A DNA stretch of 23,807 nucleotides from Euryarchaeota archaeon UBA258 (lineage in GTDB: Archaea; Thermoplasmatota; Poseidoniia; Poseidoniales; Poseidoniaceae), in the NCBI GenBank assembly GCA_002502605.1, contig DAPR01000042.1, forward strand, positions 57,799-81,605. Direction: 5' to 3'. The notes beneath the pieces were generated by a model, which had not been told where the DNA came from, searched no databases, and worked only from the letters and a program-made list of their open reading frames with translations. Shown in pieces: positions 9,201 through 15,816 of the stretch (positions are counted from its first letter, which is position 1; every line of letters starts with the position of its first letter). A program made the position numbers and the translations under genes.

Positions 9201-9282
9201 ACGCAACAACACAGAAGGTCTGCTTGAAGCGATTCATAATGCAGAGATTGAATACGCACGAACCCGTAGATTCTGGGCTTAA
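6247..9282 (+). CDS. lhr: Lhr-family superfamily 2 DEAD/DEAH helicase
   Basis: ATP-dependent nucleic acid helicase of the Lhr (large helicase-related) family, associated in archaea with DNA repair and replication stress. Visible motifs: Q-like TPVQTEA (25-31), Walker A APTGSGKT (44-51), DEVH (152-155), SAT (187-189), and motif VI QRVGRADHR (344-352). These are followed by the winged-helix and Lhr-specific C-terminal domains. Near the end, two CxxC pairs (892/895 and 915/918) form a probable zinc site, and a C-terminal stretch MGRGVGEATAQRLLRR resembles a helix-hairpin-helix. At 1011 residues it is at the long side for archaeal Lhr. ATG 6247 follows GGGGAG 3 nt upstream. The gene lies 100 bp after the surface protein gene on the same strand, with no obvious functional link. 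Its TAA shares the palindrome TTAA (9279-9282) with the stop of the convergent PLC-like gene. Confidence 0.93.
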   Translation: MSGAFSILDDRLAASLNERGWKPTPVQTEALPSLCAGEDRIIIAPTGSGKTLSAVLPVLHRCLTEEWEPLAILYITPLRALNRDVDRRLEEISSAVGLKVGLRHGDTTQSERTRQTRKPPHLLVTTPETFQLMFTGKNLRKLLKSVRAVIVDEVHDLAASERGWQLSLGLARLEALSGHRVQRIGLSATVGNPEEVAQWLSPGRGEAIIAMGERSTDLTVECAQPLAEDEVGGIEMGVTPRVHASFRRLIEVLRTEPPCLVFVNSRNDAETIANRLQSMAPDVQIGVHHGSLATDTRQDMEDRLRAGELAGLVCTSSLELGIDVGKIQRIVQVKSPRSVDRMLQRVGRADHRLGGVGRGHLLAWDADEIAEGAVVARKAMFGEIEPVQWRQRPKAVVANQLVLMAHSHNAVPIDTATEIIGNASQFEGWVRHDTEAILKVLADSWIIRHTPDPKEVPWYRWPAKVYALAQAEAAAKKLKLPEERPRYNVPDEEISNDLKSLQVPVPALFAKGWFSTAGRTRQWVSNHLSMIPDKQSYRVRDAVTRRSLGNVDEAFVLSLNDSGEDDDGHRRQFVMAGRTWMIIDADPEQSELLVTPVSDQANAPQWVGELPPVPKAIARDIGRLRGLVAMDIGAYETPPDSESDVVDVNGIFADRSSTLKEHPIDDEALGLLAETITNHLEVTGVLATDRKITIEEREDAIVINSCHGSRINEAIGHFLMAMASTKTGKWGRLVNEPTRISLQTGEIHADHIVGWLTETPPDALQGLLSVTLPNSRQVRWRFAQVAKTFGILRHGVDPRKINLQALLRKYRGTVVMEEVLDKLFHERMDVLGARDVLHAIQSGLIEIEISPTGPMGVSNRSSRDLLLPNWDNAAVREKLRTRLVNERAVLCCLRCKNVRRFRVARFKEIDGIKKCTKCSGTMLACAREGMQAMLEGWVASEDEKDQGRMMKNADLVQSRGYEAVLCLMGRGVGEATAQRLLRRTQRNNTEGLLEAIHNAEIEYARTRRFWA

Positions 9283-10229
9283 TTTGGCGATTCTAAGGCA
9301 TTGATGGCAACCGAAGCGGCGACAACATCGCCATCTTCCCACCAGTCAACAGCGATGAAGGTCGGACGCTTTCCATGCTGAATCCAGCACTCAGTGGCTC
9401 GCTCAACCAAGAAGTCAACGTTGTTTGCCTCATCCCCTCTGCCCGGATCCGAAAGACCGAGTGGACCCCGGAGCCAGTTGTTCATGTGATAGACCTCTTG
9501 TTCTGGATCGCCACGAAGTGGATCGCAGTTCATGTCTTCAGTGTTCTCTTCAGCAAAATTTGTGGTCCAACTGTGGGTCAAGAAATCATGCACCCAAGGA
9601 TGTGCAGGATCTGCTGATTGTTCCCAAAACACAACCAGTGGAGTGCGGTCTTCTAGCATGGTTGCAAGGGTGGGCCATGGTTCATTCATGGTGTGATAAA
9701 ACACCAAATCGTACAGCCCTGACTGTTCAATCACTGCTTTTAGATGGTCGGCTTGAACATAATTTTCCACCAACAAGGTCACCACATCGTTCGGTGCGTC
9801 TTGCATGAGAGCGTTGAGTTGGGAAAGCCAGGTCACTGCGTTGACGGTTCCATACGTACAGGGGCTGAACCCTCGATCATCGTCACCGTGGCAAAGGCGG
9901 ACCGTTTCGACCCGTTCGTCACCTAGAACTTCGTAGTGCGTGTCAATCATGAACGCACGGATTCCAGCGTTCCATTGGGCCAAAAGGCCAGTCTGGTGGT
10001 TTGCCGCTGGATAGTAAATCCCGTCTTCATGTGTGGAAAACGCATTGTGCGTTTCGGGGAATGTGACATCATCATAGGTGCGGTCACACAAAAGAACCAT
10101 TCCATTGCATTCGGTTCCATCCGGGATTTGTGCCTCTTCGTTCACAGTGGTGCGGGGTACCGTCGGGGCTACGCACCCCGAAAGAAGCATGAGCACGATG
10201 AGGCCGCCTGCGACAACCCCTCCTCTCAT
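9279..10229 (-). CDS. Lipoprotein with PI-PLC-like phosphodiesterase domain
   Basis: A 316-residue exported protein. The N-terminus is a lipoprotein signal, MRGG followed by a hydrophobic run and lipobox LLSGC (Cys19 as predicted lipidation site). The rest fits the PI-PLC X / PLC-like TIM-barrel family: PETHNAF places His61 in the position of the first catalytic histidine, FMIDTHYE (93-100) matches the conserved Asp-bearing strand, and RLCHGDD (His114) matches the second catalytic His region. NHQTGLLAQWNAGIR is the typical preceding helix. Such enzymes cleave phosphodiester head groups of inositol lipids or related glycolipids without calcium; the substrate here is unknown. ATG 10229 has GGGAG about 5 nt upstream. 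The gene is 43 bp downstream of dCMP deaminase in the same orientation, and its 3' end overlaps the 3' end of lhr by four bases. Confidence 0.78.
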   Translation of the reverse strand: MRGGVVAGGLIVLMLLSGCVAPTVPRTTVNEEAQIPDGTECNGMVLLCDRTYDDVTFPETHNAFSTHEDGIYYPAANHQTGLLAQWNAGIRAFMIDTHYEVLGDERVETVRLCHGDDDRGFSPCTYGTVNAVTWLSQLNALMQDAPNDVVTLLVENYVQADHLKAVIEQSGLYDLVFYHTMNEPWPTLATMLEDRTPLVVFWEQSADPAHPWVHDFLTHSWTTNFAEENTEDMNCDPLRGDPEQEVYHMNNWLRGPLGLSDPGRGDEANNVDFLVERATECWIQHGKRPTFIAVDWWEDGDVVAASVAINALESPN

Positions 10230-10272
10230 GGGACTCCCTTCGTGTAAGGGTGCATGAAACCCTCGGTTGGGT

Positions 10273-10725
10273 TCACTCAGGTTGAGGGTCTACGGTGCGA
10301 ACCAGAACGCCTGCTTCCTTTAGCATGCCATTTGAAGTCTCAAAATCTTCCAACCAACGCTCCGGTATTTCTTGTGGTGTGGGATACACGACCTCCCGGA
10401 TGCCAGCTTGAATCAGCGAACGAGCGCAACGCGAGCATGGTGGCCATGTGACAAAGGCGGTGTTGCCTTTGAGCGAAACACCAATCCGTGCAGCATGCAT
10501 GATTGCGTTTTCTTCAGCATGACAAATCAGTGGGTATTTTTTTGCCCGGTCTGTCAGGCGTTCGTTGTCGTCGCTGATGCCACGTGGAAAGCCATTGAAT
10601 CCAGTTGAACGAATCTCTCTGTCTTCGCCAACAACCACGCAACCCACCTTTGTCGAGGGGTCTTTGCTCCATCCAGAAAGATGGAAGGCGAGGTCAATAA
10701 ATCGCTGATCCCACTTGTCACTCAT
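10273..10725 (-). CDS. Deoxycytidylate (dCMP) deaminase
   Basis: Zinc-dependent cytidine/deoxycytidylate deaminase family enzyme, converting dCMP to dUMP, the substrate of thymidylate synthase. The 150-residue protein has the canonical HAEENAI motif (zinc ligand His69, catalytic Glu71) and PPCSRC (zinc ligands Cys97 and Cys100), plus the TGFNGFPRG segment typical of dCMP deaminases. I start at ATG 10725 (MSDKWDQRF) rather than at the longer in-frame 10794 because the family begins here and GGTGAG lies just upstream; the longer start would overlap the preceding folC-like gene. Spacing to folC is 34 bp and to the PLC-like gene 43 bp, so the three probably form one operon. A bacterial ComEB-type role is less likely than the nucleotide enzyme. 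Confidence 0.9.
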   Translation of the reverse strand: MSDKWDQRFIDLAFHLSGWSKDPSTKVGCVVVGEDREIRSTGFNGFPRGISDDNERLTDRAKKYPLICHAEENAIMHAARIGVSLKGNTAFVTWPPCSRCARSLIQAGIREVVYPTPQEIPERWLEDFETSNGMLKEAGVLVRTVDPQPE

Positions 10726-10759
10726 TCGCTCACCGCTCCGCACACCAAGCAGCGTGCTA

Positions 10760-12109
10760 TCATCCCTTCGCCAGCAGCGACAGGTGACCATCACCGTCTA
10801 AGCCGAGTGCTTCGAGGAGATTCCCCTGTAAATACAGCGAACCAAGGCTGACCACTAAACCAACCGACGATGCAGGATGTTGGAGGAGGGTCTGGACGGC
10901 ATCATTGGGTAATTTGATCGTGGCTTGAACCGAGCACTGCCATGGATATTGGGCTAACACATCACTGTCTACGCCAGGATACCGACCGCCCTGAGGCTCA
11001 CTCAACACCACCATGTGTGGAGGATGTCGCTTGCACAAATCGAGTAAGGGGGCACAAAATGCATCCAAATCATCCTGTGGCGATGTACCAAACAGAAGAC
11101 TCCAGCCGCCTTCCTCACCCTCACATGCTGCTTGAATGATCTGTTCTAACTCAGGCAAAACGCGCTGCAACCCTGACGGGTTGTGAGCTGCATCCAAAAG
11201 GTAGGGGTGGTGGCCAGTTGCTTGAACAGAAAGGTGCTGCATGCGCGCTGGCCACCGCACCGTTTTGTTTGCCAACTGAAGGTGCTCCTTTGGCAATTCA
11301 ACGGCTGTGAACAAGGCCTCGGCCAAGATCATCGCTTCTTGACGAACAGAAGATTCACCCGGAATCTCAACCCACTGAGTTCTTGCCGGCACTCTTGATT
11401 CGCCCAGTGAAGGTTGACCGGCCATATTGGCTTCTTCGAGCATTGCCTCTTTCACTGCAGCATCGCTTGGCTTACGAATCAACAATCGTCCACCAGGGCG
11501 GGCTATTGCTGCTTTTTCCTTGGCGATGAGAGGAAGAGAGGATCCAAGCACATCCTTGTGTTCGGCGCTTAGGGATGTCACGAGGCAAATGGTTGCCGGG
11601 CCTGAGCGTGTGGCGTCTTTCCTTCCGCCAAGACCAGTTTCTAGAATCAGCACCTCTACACCTGCATCGCTGGCACACTGCATCGCAACAAGGTAGGTCA
11701 CTTCGAAGAAGGTGAGAGGGATTTCTGGTTCTTGCTTCGAAGCGCTACGAACCTTGCTCACGGCTCGATTAAACGTGGGAGCATCAACTGGAATCCCATT
11801 GAAGCGTATGCGCTCTTCGACCCTCACGAGATGGGGGGATGAAAAGAACAGATTTGAAACTCCAGAAAGCGTCAAAGATCCAGCCATTAAGGCGCAAACT
11901 GTGCCTTTGCCGTTGCTTCCTGCGACGTGGATGATGTGCTCGGGTTGATGAGGCAGGCTAAGTCGGTCCAGTGCAGCCTTTGTGTGGTTCAAACCGAGGG
12001 CCATACCTCTGTTTTTCGTGCTGTCTAACCACGCTCGAACATCGTCCAAAAAAAGCCCCCTCCGGTCGTTGGATAGCCCCTTGGTGAATAGCCTCTTGCC
12101 TTTCGACAT
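10760..12109 (-). CDS. folC: FolC-type folylpolyglutamate / dihydrofolate synthase
   Basis: Mur-ligase family enzyme that adds glutamate to folates (or to dihydropteroate). The 449-residue chain shows FLDDVRAWLDS near the start, the P-loop GSNGKGT (64-70), SPHLVRVEERI (91-101), FFEVTYLVA (134-142), ETGLGGRKDATR (157-168), an LGSSLPLIAKEKAAI segment, and C-terminal LLDAAHNPSG. The usual Asn after DAT is Arg here. ATG 12109 is chosen because it places the family N-terminus correctly; in-frame ATGs at 12154 and 12187 and an even longer frame to 12253 would run through the divergent promoter region and into the neighbouring plus-strand gene. It heads a minus-strand operon with dCMP deaminase, which suits a folate/thymidylate theme. 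Whether it has DHFS activity, FPGS activity or both cannot be told. Confidence 0.88.
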   Translation of the reverse strand: MSKGKRLFTKGLSNDRRGLFLDDVRAWLDSTKNRGMALGLNHTKAALDRLSLPHQPEHIIHVAGSNGKGTVCALMAGSLTLSGVSNLFFSSPHLVRVEERIRFNGIPVDAPTFNRAVSKVRSASKQEPEIPLTFFEVTYLVAMQCASDAGVEVLILETGLGGRKDATRSGPATICLVTSLSAEHKDVLGSSLPLIAKEKAAIARPGGRLLIRKPSDAAVKEAMLEEANMAGQPSLGESRVPARTQWVEIPGESSVRQEAMILAEALFTAVELPKEHLQLANKTVRWPARMQHLSVQATGHHPYLLDAAHNPSGLQRVLPELEQIIQAACEGEEGGWSLLFGTSPQDDLDAFCAPLLDLCKRHPPHMVVLSEPQGGRYPGVDSDVLAQYPWQCSVQATIKLPNDAVQTLLQHPASSVGLVVSLGSLYLQGNLLEALGLDGDGHLSLLAKG

Positions 12110-12123
12110 CAACACTGTTGTAT

Positions 12124-12140
12124 CGCCCCCGTAGGGGGCG
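12124..12140. repeat. GC-rich perfect inverted repeat in divergent promoter region
   Basis: CGCCCCC (12124-12130) and GGGGGCG (12134-12140) form a 7-bp perfect stem around GTA. It lies 15-31 bp upstream of the folC ATG at 12109 and 46-62 bp upstream of the presenilin-type gene, so it could be an operator shared by both. If folC starts at 12154 it would be coding. Confidence 0.4.
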
Positions 12141-12156
12141 TATGGAATCACCATGC

Positions 12157-12162
12157 TGATAT
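12157..12162 (+). promoter_or_regulatory. TATA-like element for presenilin-type protease gene
   Basis: TGATAT centred about 26 bp before the ATG at 12186. That spacing suits a leaderless archaeal transcript, and there is no Shine-Dalgarno before this ATG. The match to a TATA box is weak. Confidence 0.35.
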
Positions 12163-12185
12163 GGGAACGCACGCTCCGATAGGGC

Positions 12186-14399
12186 ATGAGCAACGACAAC
12201 ACGGCCTCGTCCGGTGGAAAAAAGGCCTCGGGCAAAGAGTCCAAGGCGTTCAAGGCCGTCGAAGCTGAACTTCGTGCTGAAGACAGTCTGCTTCACATGA
12301 TGAGAGAACAAATGACCTCGATGTTGGGCATGATGGGCATGTTCATCCTCACCATCGTGATTGGACTTTACATTCGACCGTGGTACGATGTTGCAGGATT
12401 GCATGCTTTCGGTGAATCCGGAGCAACTCAGGTTCGGTATATTTTGCTTGAATTGGTGATGATTTTTATCTTTACAGCGTTCATTCTTGCCCTTGCAAAG
12501 TACAAGAAAGACTGGATTATCAAATACGGAATCATGGGCGTGTTGTGCCTTGCTTTGATGTATTCCACTGTGCCTTTGGCGCACATGGTGATGATCGATT
12601 TGGATTCAGAACCCTATGAAATCGAAGCAACCACGGAATACGAAAGTGCCTACATAGGCCACAGCGGCTATGATGGTCATTTCATGAGTGAAGTGACTGG
12701 GGGCGAGGGCACCTGGGGTGAAAACATCAGTTTCTACAAGGGCCACTCAATGGTGGAAGGAGAGCCAACATGGACCAACCAACATGTTCGCTACCCGCAC
12801 AGCGATGAGTTTACCCTTCACGTGAGCGTGGATGAAGATGTGTTCACTTTTGCCAATGGGGCTTGGGTGTGGTACGTCAACGCTGAAACCGGTGAAACAA
12901 TCGATTCCTACAGCTGCATGCAAACCACCACCGTTGATGGTGAAGAAGAGTTCACGGGTTACCTTGCAGCGCTCGGAACTGGTTGCATGGTTGGATTCCA
13001 TACAAACGATGCAATGTACATTGTTGATGAAGGAAACTTCCTCCACCGTTTCAACACATTCGAAGAAAACCCTGGGCTCATGGTGACGCAGGCCAAGTGG
13101 CGACTTCCAGTTGGACTTGATGCCCACCTAGGCACCCTCCATACCGAAGTGATTGCCGAAGACAAGGTCCTGATTGCAACCCCGACCATGGTGGCTGTCA
13201 TCTTGCTGGAAGAAACCGCCCCTGCCTTTGACCCAAACCTGCCTGAAATCAACAACATGGCAACGGTTCTGTTCCAGCACAACGCTACAAGCAAGTTGAG
13301 CTCAGCCGACTTCGGGCCTTCTCCCTGGTCCACAACTCCATACGACCTTGCCTCAAACCAAGAAGGATTGATCTTGTTGGGTGAAGAAAACGGTGACGTG
13401 ATTGGGTTTGAATGGAATGCGACCCAGGACACGGAATTCACCCAACAAACCAACATGAACCTCGAAGGGTTTGGCGAAACCATCCAATCAGTGCGCCTGA
13501 CAGATCGAGATTTTTCAGGGTACAGTGACATGTTGATCACAACCGAGAGCCAAGCCCACTGGCTTTGGACAACATCCCTTCTCAACAAAATCAGTTTGGA
13601 CATTGACGAAGGGTTCGAAACGGGTTGGTTTGCGAGCACAACGGGCAATCAAACACACTTCCATGCGCTGTACAGCACGGAATCAACCACAATCAACTCT
13701 GGACTCATCACTGAGGACATGGACGTCGTCAGCGGCCTGCAACTCTATGATGTGCCTCTCATTCTCGGTGTCATCGTAGCGTTGGTGCTCATGGTGCTGC
13801 TCTATGTGCACAGTGAATGGTATGTTGTCAATACGGTTGGCGTGCTGGTTGGTTCGGGTGTTGTGGTGATGCTCGGAGTGGCGTTTGTCCCAACCCTCAT
13901 CATCGTGTTCATGATTGCAGCCGCAATTTACGATGCGTGGGCCGTGTACAAATCCAAGCACATGCTGGATCTGGCAGATACCATGATCAATTTGCGATTG
14001 CCAATCCTTCTGGTTGCACCGCAAGAAAAAGGCTACTCTTTCGTTGAAGAAACTTCATCGATGAAAGATCGTGATGCACCTGCTCCTACACCTTCCAAGG
14101 GCGCACCCAAGAAACAGAAAGGAAAGGATGCCATGTTCATGGGACTCGGCGACGTGATTTTCCCAGGCATGTTGGTTCTATCGGCCGCCCAATGGTTGGA
14201 CTCAAGTGGAGCGTTTGCCGTGGCCATCTCGACACTGATTGGAGGTTTAGTTGGTTACTTCGCATTGATGACCTATGTCGCACGAGGAAGGGCTCAAGCA
14301 GGATTGCCTTTGCTGAACGGCGGTTCCATCTTAGGCTACGTGATTGGAGGCTACATCTTCATTGGATCAGCCATCTTTGACTTTGGAATTTCAATTTGA
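12186..14399 (+). CDS. Presenilin-family intramembrane aspartyl protease with large extracytoplasmic propeller-like insert
   Basis: A 737-residue protein with nine predicted membrane helices, the presenilin/SPP number. TM1 spans ~46-63, TM2 ~84-105, TM3 ~111-137, TM4 ~523-543, then TM5 and TM6 with AIYDAWAVYK (catalytic Asp583), TM7 with MGLGD (catalytic Asp656), TM8, and TM9 preceded by GLPLL (706-710) in place of the PAL motif. YD, GxGD and a PAL-like motif in this order define clan AD proteases that cut substrates within the membrane. Between TM3 and TM4 about 380 acidic residues form strand-rich repeats (WVWYVNAETGE, VIGFEWNAT, DRDFSGYSDMLI), resembling PQQ or FG-GAP propeller blades. Charged KYKK between TM2 and TM3 and the Lys-rich TM6-TM7 loop place the insert outside. 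Likely leaderless; serS follows 11 bp later. Substrates are unknown. Confidence 0.8.
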   Translation: MSNDNTASSGGKKASGKESKAFKAVEAELRAEDSLLHMMREQMTSMLGMMGMFILTIVIGLYIRPWYDVAGLHAFGESGATQVRYILLELVMIFIFTAFILALAKYKKDWIIKYGIMGVLCLALMYSTVPLAHMVMIDLDSEPYEIEATTEYESAYIGHSGYDGHFMSEVTGGEGTWGENISFYKGHSMVEGEPTWTNQHVRYPHSDEFTLHVSVDEDVFTFANGAWVWYVNAETGETIDSYSCMQTTTVDGEEEFTGYLAALGTGCMVGFHTNDAMYIVDEGNFLHRFNTFEENPGLMVTQAKWRLPVGLDAHLGTLHTEVIAEDKVLIATPTMVAVILLEETAPAFDPNLPEINNMATVLFQHNATSKLSSADFGPSPWSTTPYDLASNQEGLILLGEENGDVIGFEWNATQDTEFTQQTNMNLEGFGETIQSVRLTDRDFSGYSDMLITTESQAHWLWTTSLLNKISLDIDEGFETGWFASTTGNQTHFHALYSTESTTINSGLITEDMDVVSGLQLYDVPLILGVIVALVLMVLLYVHSEWYVVNTVGVLVGSGVVVMLGVAFVPTLIIVFMIAAAIYDAWAVYKSKHMLDLADTMINLRLPILLVAPQEKGYSFVEETSSMKDRDAPAPTPSKGAPKKQKGKDAMFMGLGDVIFPGMLVLSAAQWLDSSGAFAVAISTLIGGLVGYFALMTYVARGRAQAGLPLLNGGSILGYVIGGYIFIGSAIFDFGISI

Positions 14400-14405
14400 G
14401 GTGAT
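14398..14405 (+). promoter_or_regulatory. Shine-Dalgarno of serS
   Basis: GAGGTGAT overlaps the TGA stop of the preceding gene and lies 5 nt before the serS ATG. It is an eight-base match to the complement of the archaeal 16S 3' end, supporting translation of serS from a shared transcript. Confidence 0.6.
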
Positions 14406-14410
14406 TCAAC

Positions 14411-15703
14411 ATGCTCGACATCAATCTGTTTAGAACAACACCTGAAGTGATTCGTAAGGATCACGACAAGCGAGGGATTCCACACGACAACATCGACCGT
14501 GTGATTGAACTGGACCAGACATGGATTAACCTCCAACACGAGACAAATCAACTGCGTGCGACAAAAAACGCTGCTGCACGTGGCATTGGAGCCGCAAAGA
14601 AATCTGGCGACGAAGCCGCAGCTCAACGCATTCTAGCAGAGGTTGCAGACCTTGGGGCTCAAATTTCTGAACTCGAACGCAAGACTGACGAAGCCGTTGA
14701 AGAACGCGACCGACTGCGAATGCGGATTCCAAACATCCTTCATGACGATGTACCAAAAGGTGCTGATGAAACTGGCAATACAGTGCACAGCGTTCATGGC
14801 GTCAAACCAGAATTCACCTTTGATGCTCGTACTCACAACGAGTTGATTGAGATGAATAAATGGGTCGACTTGAAGCGTGCAGCGAAGATCGTTGGGAGCC
14901 GCTTCTTCTTCCTTAAGGGCGATTTAGCCAGATTAGAATTCGCCCTACAGCAGTATGCAGTGGACTTCATTCGCCAAAGAGGCTACACCTTTGTTCAACC
15001 GCCAGTGATGATGAATCGAGAGGCCTACGAAGGCGTGACTGATCTTTCAGATTTTGAAACCGTCATGTATGGGATTGAACCGGACAAGTACTACATGATT
15101 GCAACTGCGGAACATCCGCTCACAGCCATGTTCATGGGTGAAACAATTCCAGAAGCCGATTTACCATTACGAATGGTTGGTGTATCTCCGTGCTTTCGAC
15201 GTGAAGTTGGATCTCACGGACAATCAGACCTCGGCATTTGGCGGGTTCATCAATTCACTAAGATTGAACAAATCATCATTGCAAGCCCTGAGCAGTCGTG
15301 GGAATTGCAAGAAGAATTGTTGCAAAACTGCATTGATTTGTGGGACGCACTTGGCATGCACTACGAAGTGGTGAACATCTGCACAGGTGACATGGGCACC
15401 GTTGCAGCAAGAAAGTACGACCTTGAGGCTTGGATCCCCGGTGCAGACCAATACAAAGAGATTGTATCCTGCTCGAACTGCACTGATTATCAAGCGAACC
15501 GACTTCAAATCAGGTACGGTCAACCGGGCCATTCCGGCCAGCCCATCGCACATACGCTCAATTCAACCGCTGTCGCCACCTCTCGAGCCCTCGTAGCGAT
15601 CATGGAACAGAACCAGTTGGAAGACGGACGGGTGCGCATCCCTGAAGTGCTTCAACCATTGATGGGTGGACAAGACATCCTCGAGCCTTGCCAATGGGGC
15701 TGA
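14411..15703 (+). CDS. serS: Seryl-tRNA synthetase (class II)
   Basis: Charges tRNA-Ser with serine (and tRNA-Sec where present). The 430-residue length is normal for the standard SerRS. Residues ~1-110 form the long antiparallel coiled coil that grips the tRNA (MLDINLFRTTPEVIRKD start, alternating Glu/Arg/Ala-rich helices). The catalytic core follows with motif 1 around FVQPPVMMN, ATAEHPLTAMF of the serine pocket, motif 2 FRREVGSHG (~262-270), and motif 3 around HTLNSTAVATSRALVAIMEQNQ-type sequence near the C-terminus. It is the common SerRS, not the rare methanogen type, since it has the coiled coil and lacks the zinc-binding insertion. Translation is probably coupled to the upstream protease gene through a strong Shine-Dalgarno that overlaps its stop codon. 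Confidence 0.96.
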   Translation: MLDINLFRTTPEVIRKDHDKRGIPHDNIDRVIELDQTWINLQHETNQLRATKNAAARGIGAAKKSGDEAAAQRILAEVADLGAQISELERKTDEAVEERDRLRMRIPNILHDDVPKGADETGNTVHSVHGVKPEFTFDARTHNELIEMNKWVDLKRAAKIVGSRFFFLKGDLARLEFALQQYAVDFIRQRGYTFVQPPVMMNREAYEGVTDLSDFETVMYGIEPDKYYMIATAEHPLTAMFMGETIPEADLPLRMVGVSPCFRREVGSHGQSDLGIWRVHQFTKIEQIIIASPEQSWELQEELLQNCIDLWDALGMHYEVVNICTGDMGTVAARKYDLEAWIPGADQYKEIVSCSNCTDYQANRLQIRYGQPGHSGQPIAHTLNSTAVATSRALVAIMEQNQLEDGRVRIPEVLQPLMGGQDILEPCQWG

Positions 15704-15786
15704 ACGGTATCCTTGGTCGAAGGGTCCACTGCTGAGGCGTCAGTTGCACGGTCACAGACTTTCCTTTCCCAAAATGCAAGGTTCGG

Positions 15787-15796
15787 TTGAAATAGG
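15787..15796 (+). promoter_or_regulatory. TATA-like element of the cyclotransferase gene
   Basis: TTGAAATAGG is centred 26 bp before the ATG at 15817, with no Shine-Dalgarno in between, as expected for a leaderless archaeal mRNA. The rest of the 113-bp gap 15704-15816 holds only a pyrimidine-rich stretch (about 15757-15770) that might act as a weak terminator for serS. Confidence 0.45.
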
Positions 15797-15816
15797 GTTG
15801 AACTGATGGCTCGGTC

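Noticed and set aside
10726-10794. N-terminal extension of dCMP deaminase (MMVTCRCWRRDD...)
   Set aside because: It overlaps the folC 3' end, is not conserved in the family, and the internal ATG has GGTGAG upstream.
12110-12253. Longer start for the FolC-like protein, adding up to 48 residues
   Set aside because: The extra residues have no family similarity, cross the divergent promoter and would overlap the plus-strand protease gene; the family N-terminus fits ATG 12109.
15704-15816. A tRNA or small RNA in the gap after serS
   Set aside because: GGTTCGGTTGAAATAG recalls a T-arm but lacks the conserved GTTCRA-NNC pattern and no acceptor stem can be paired; it reads better as a promoter.
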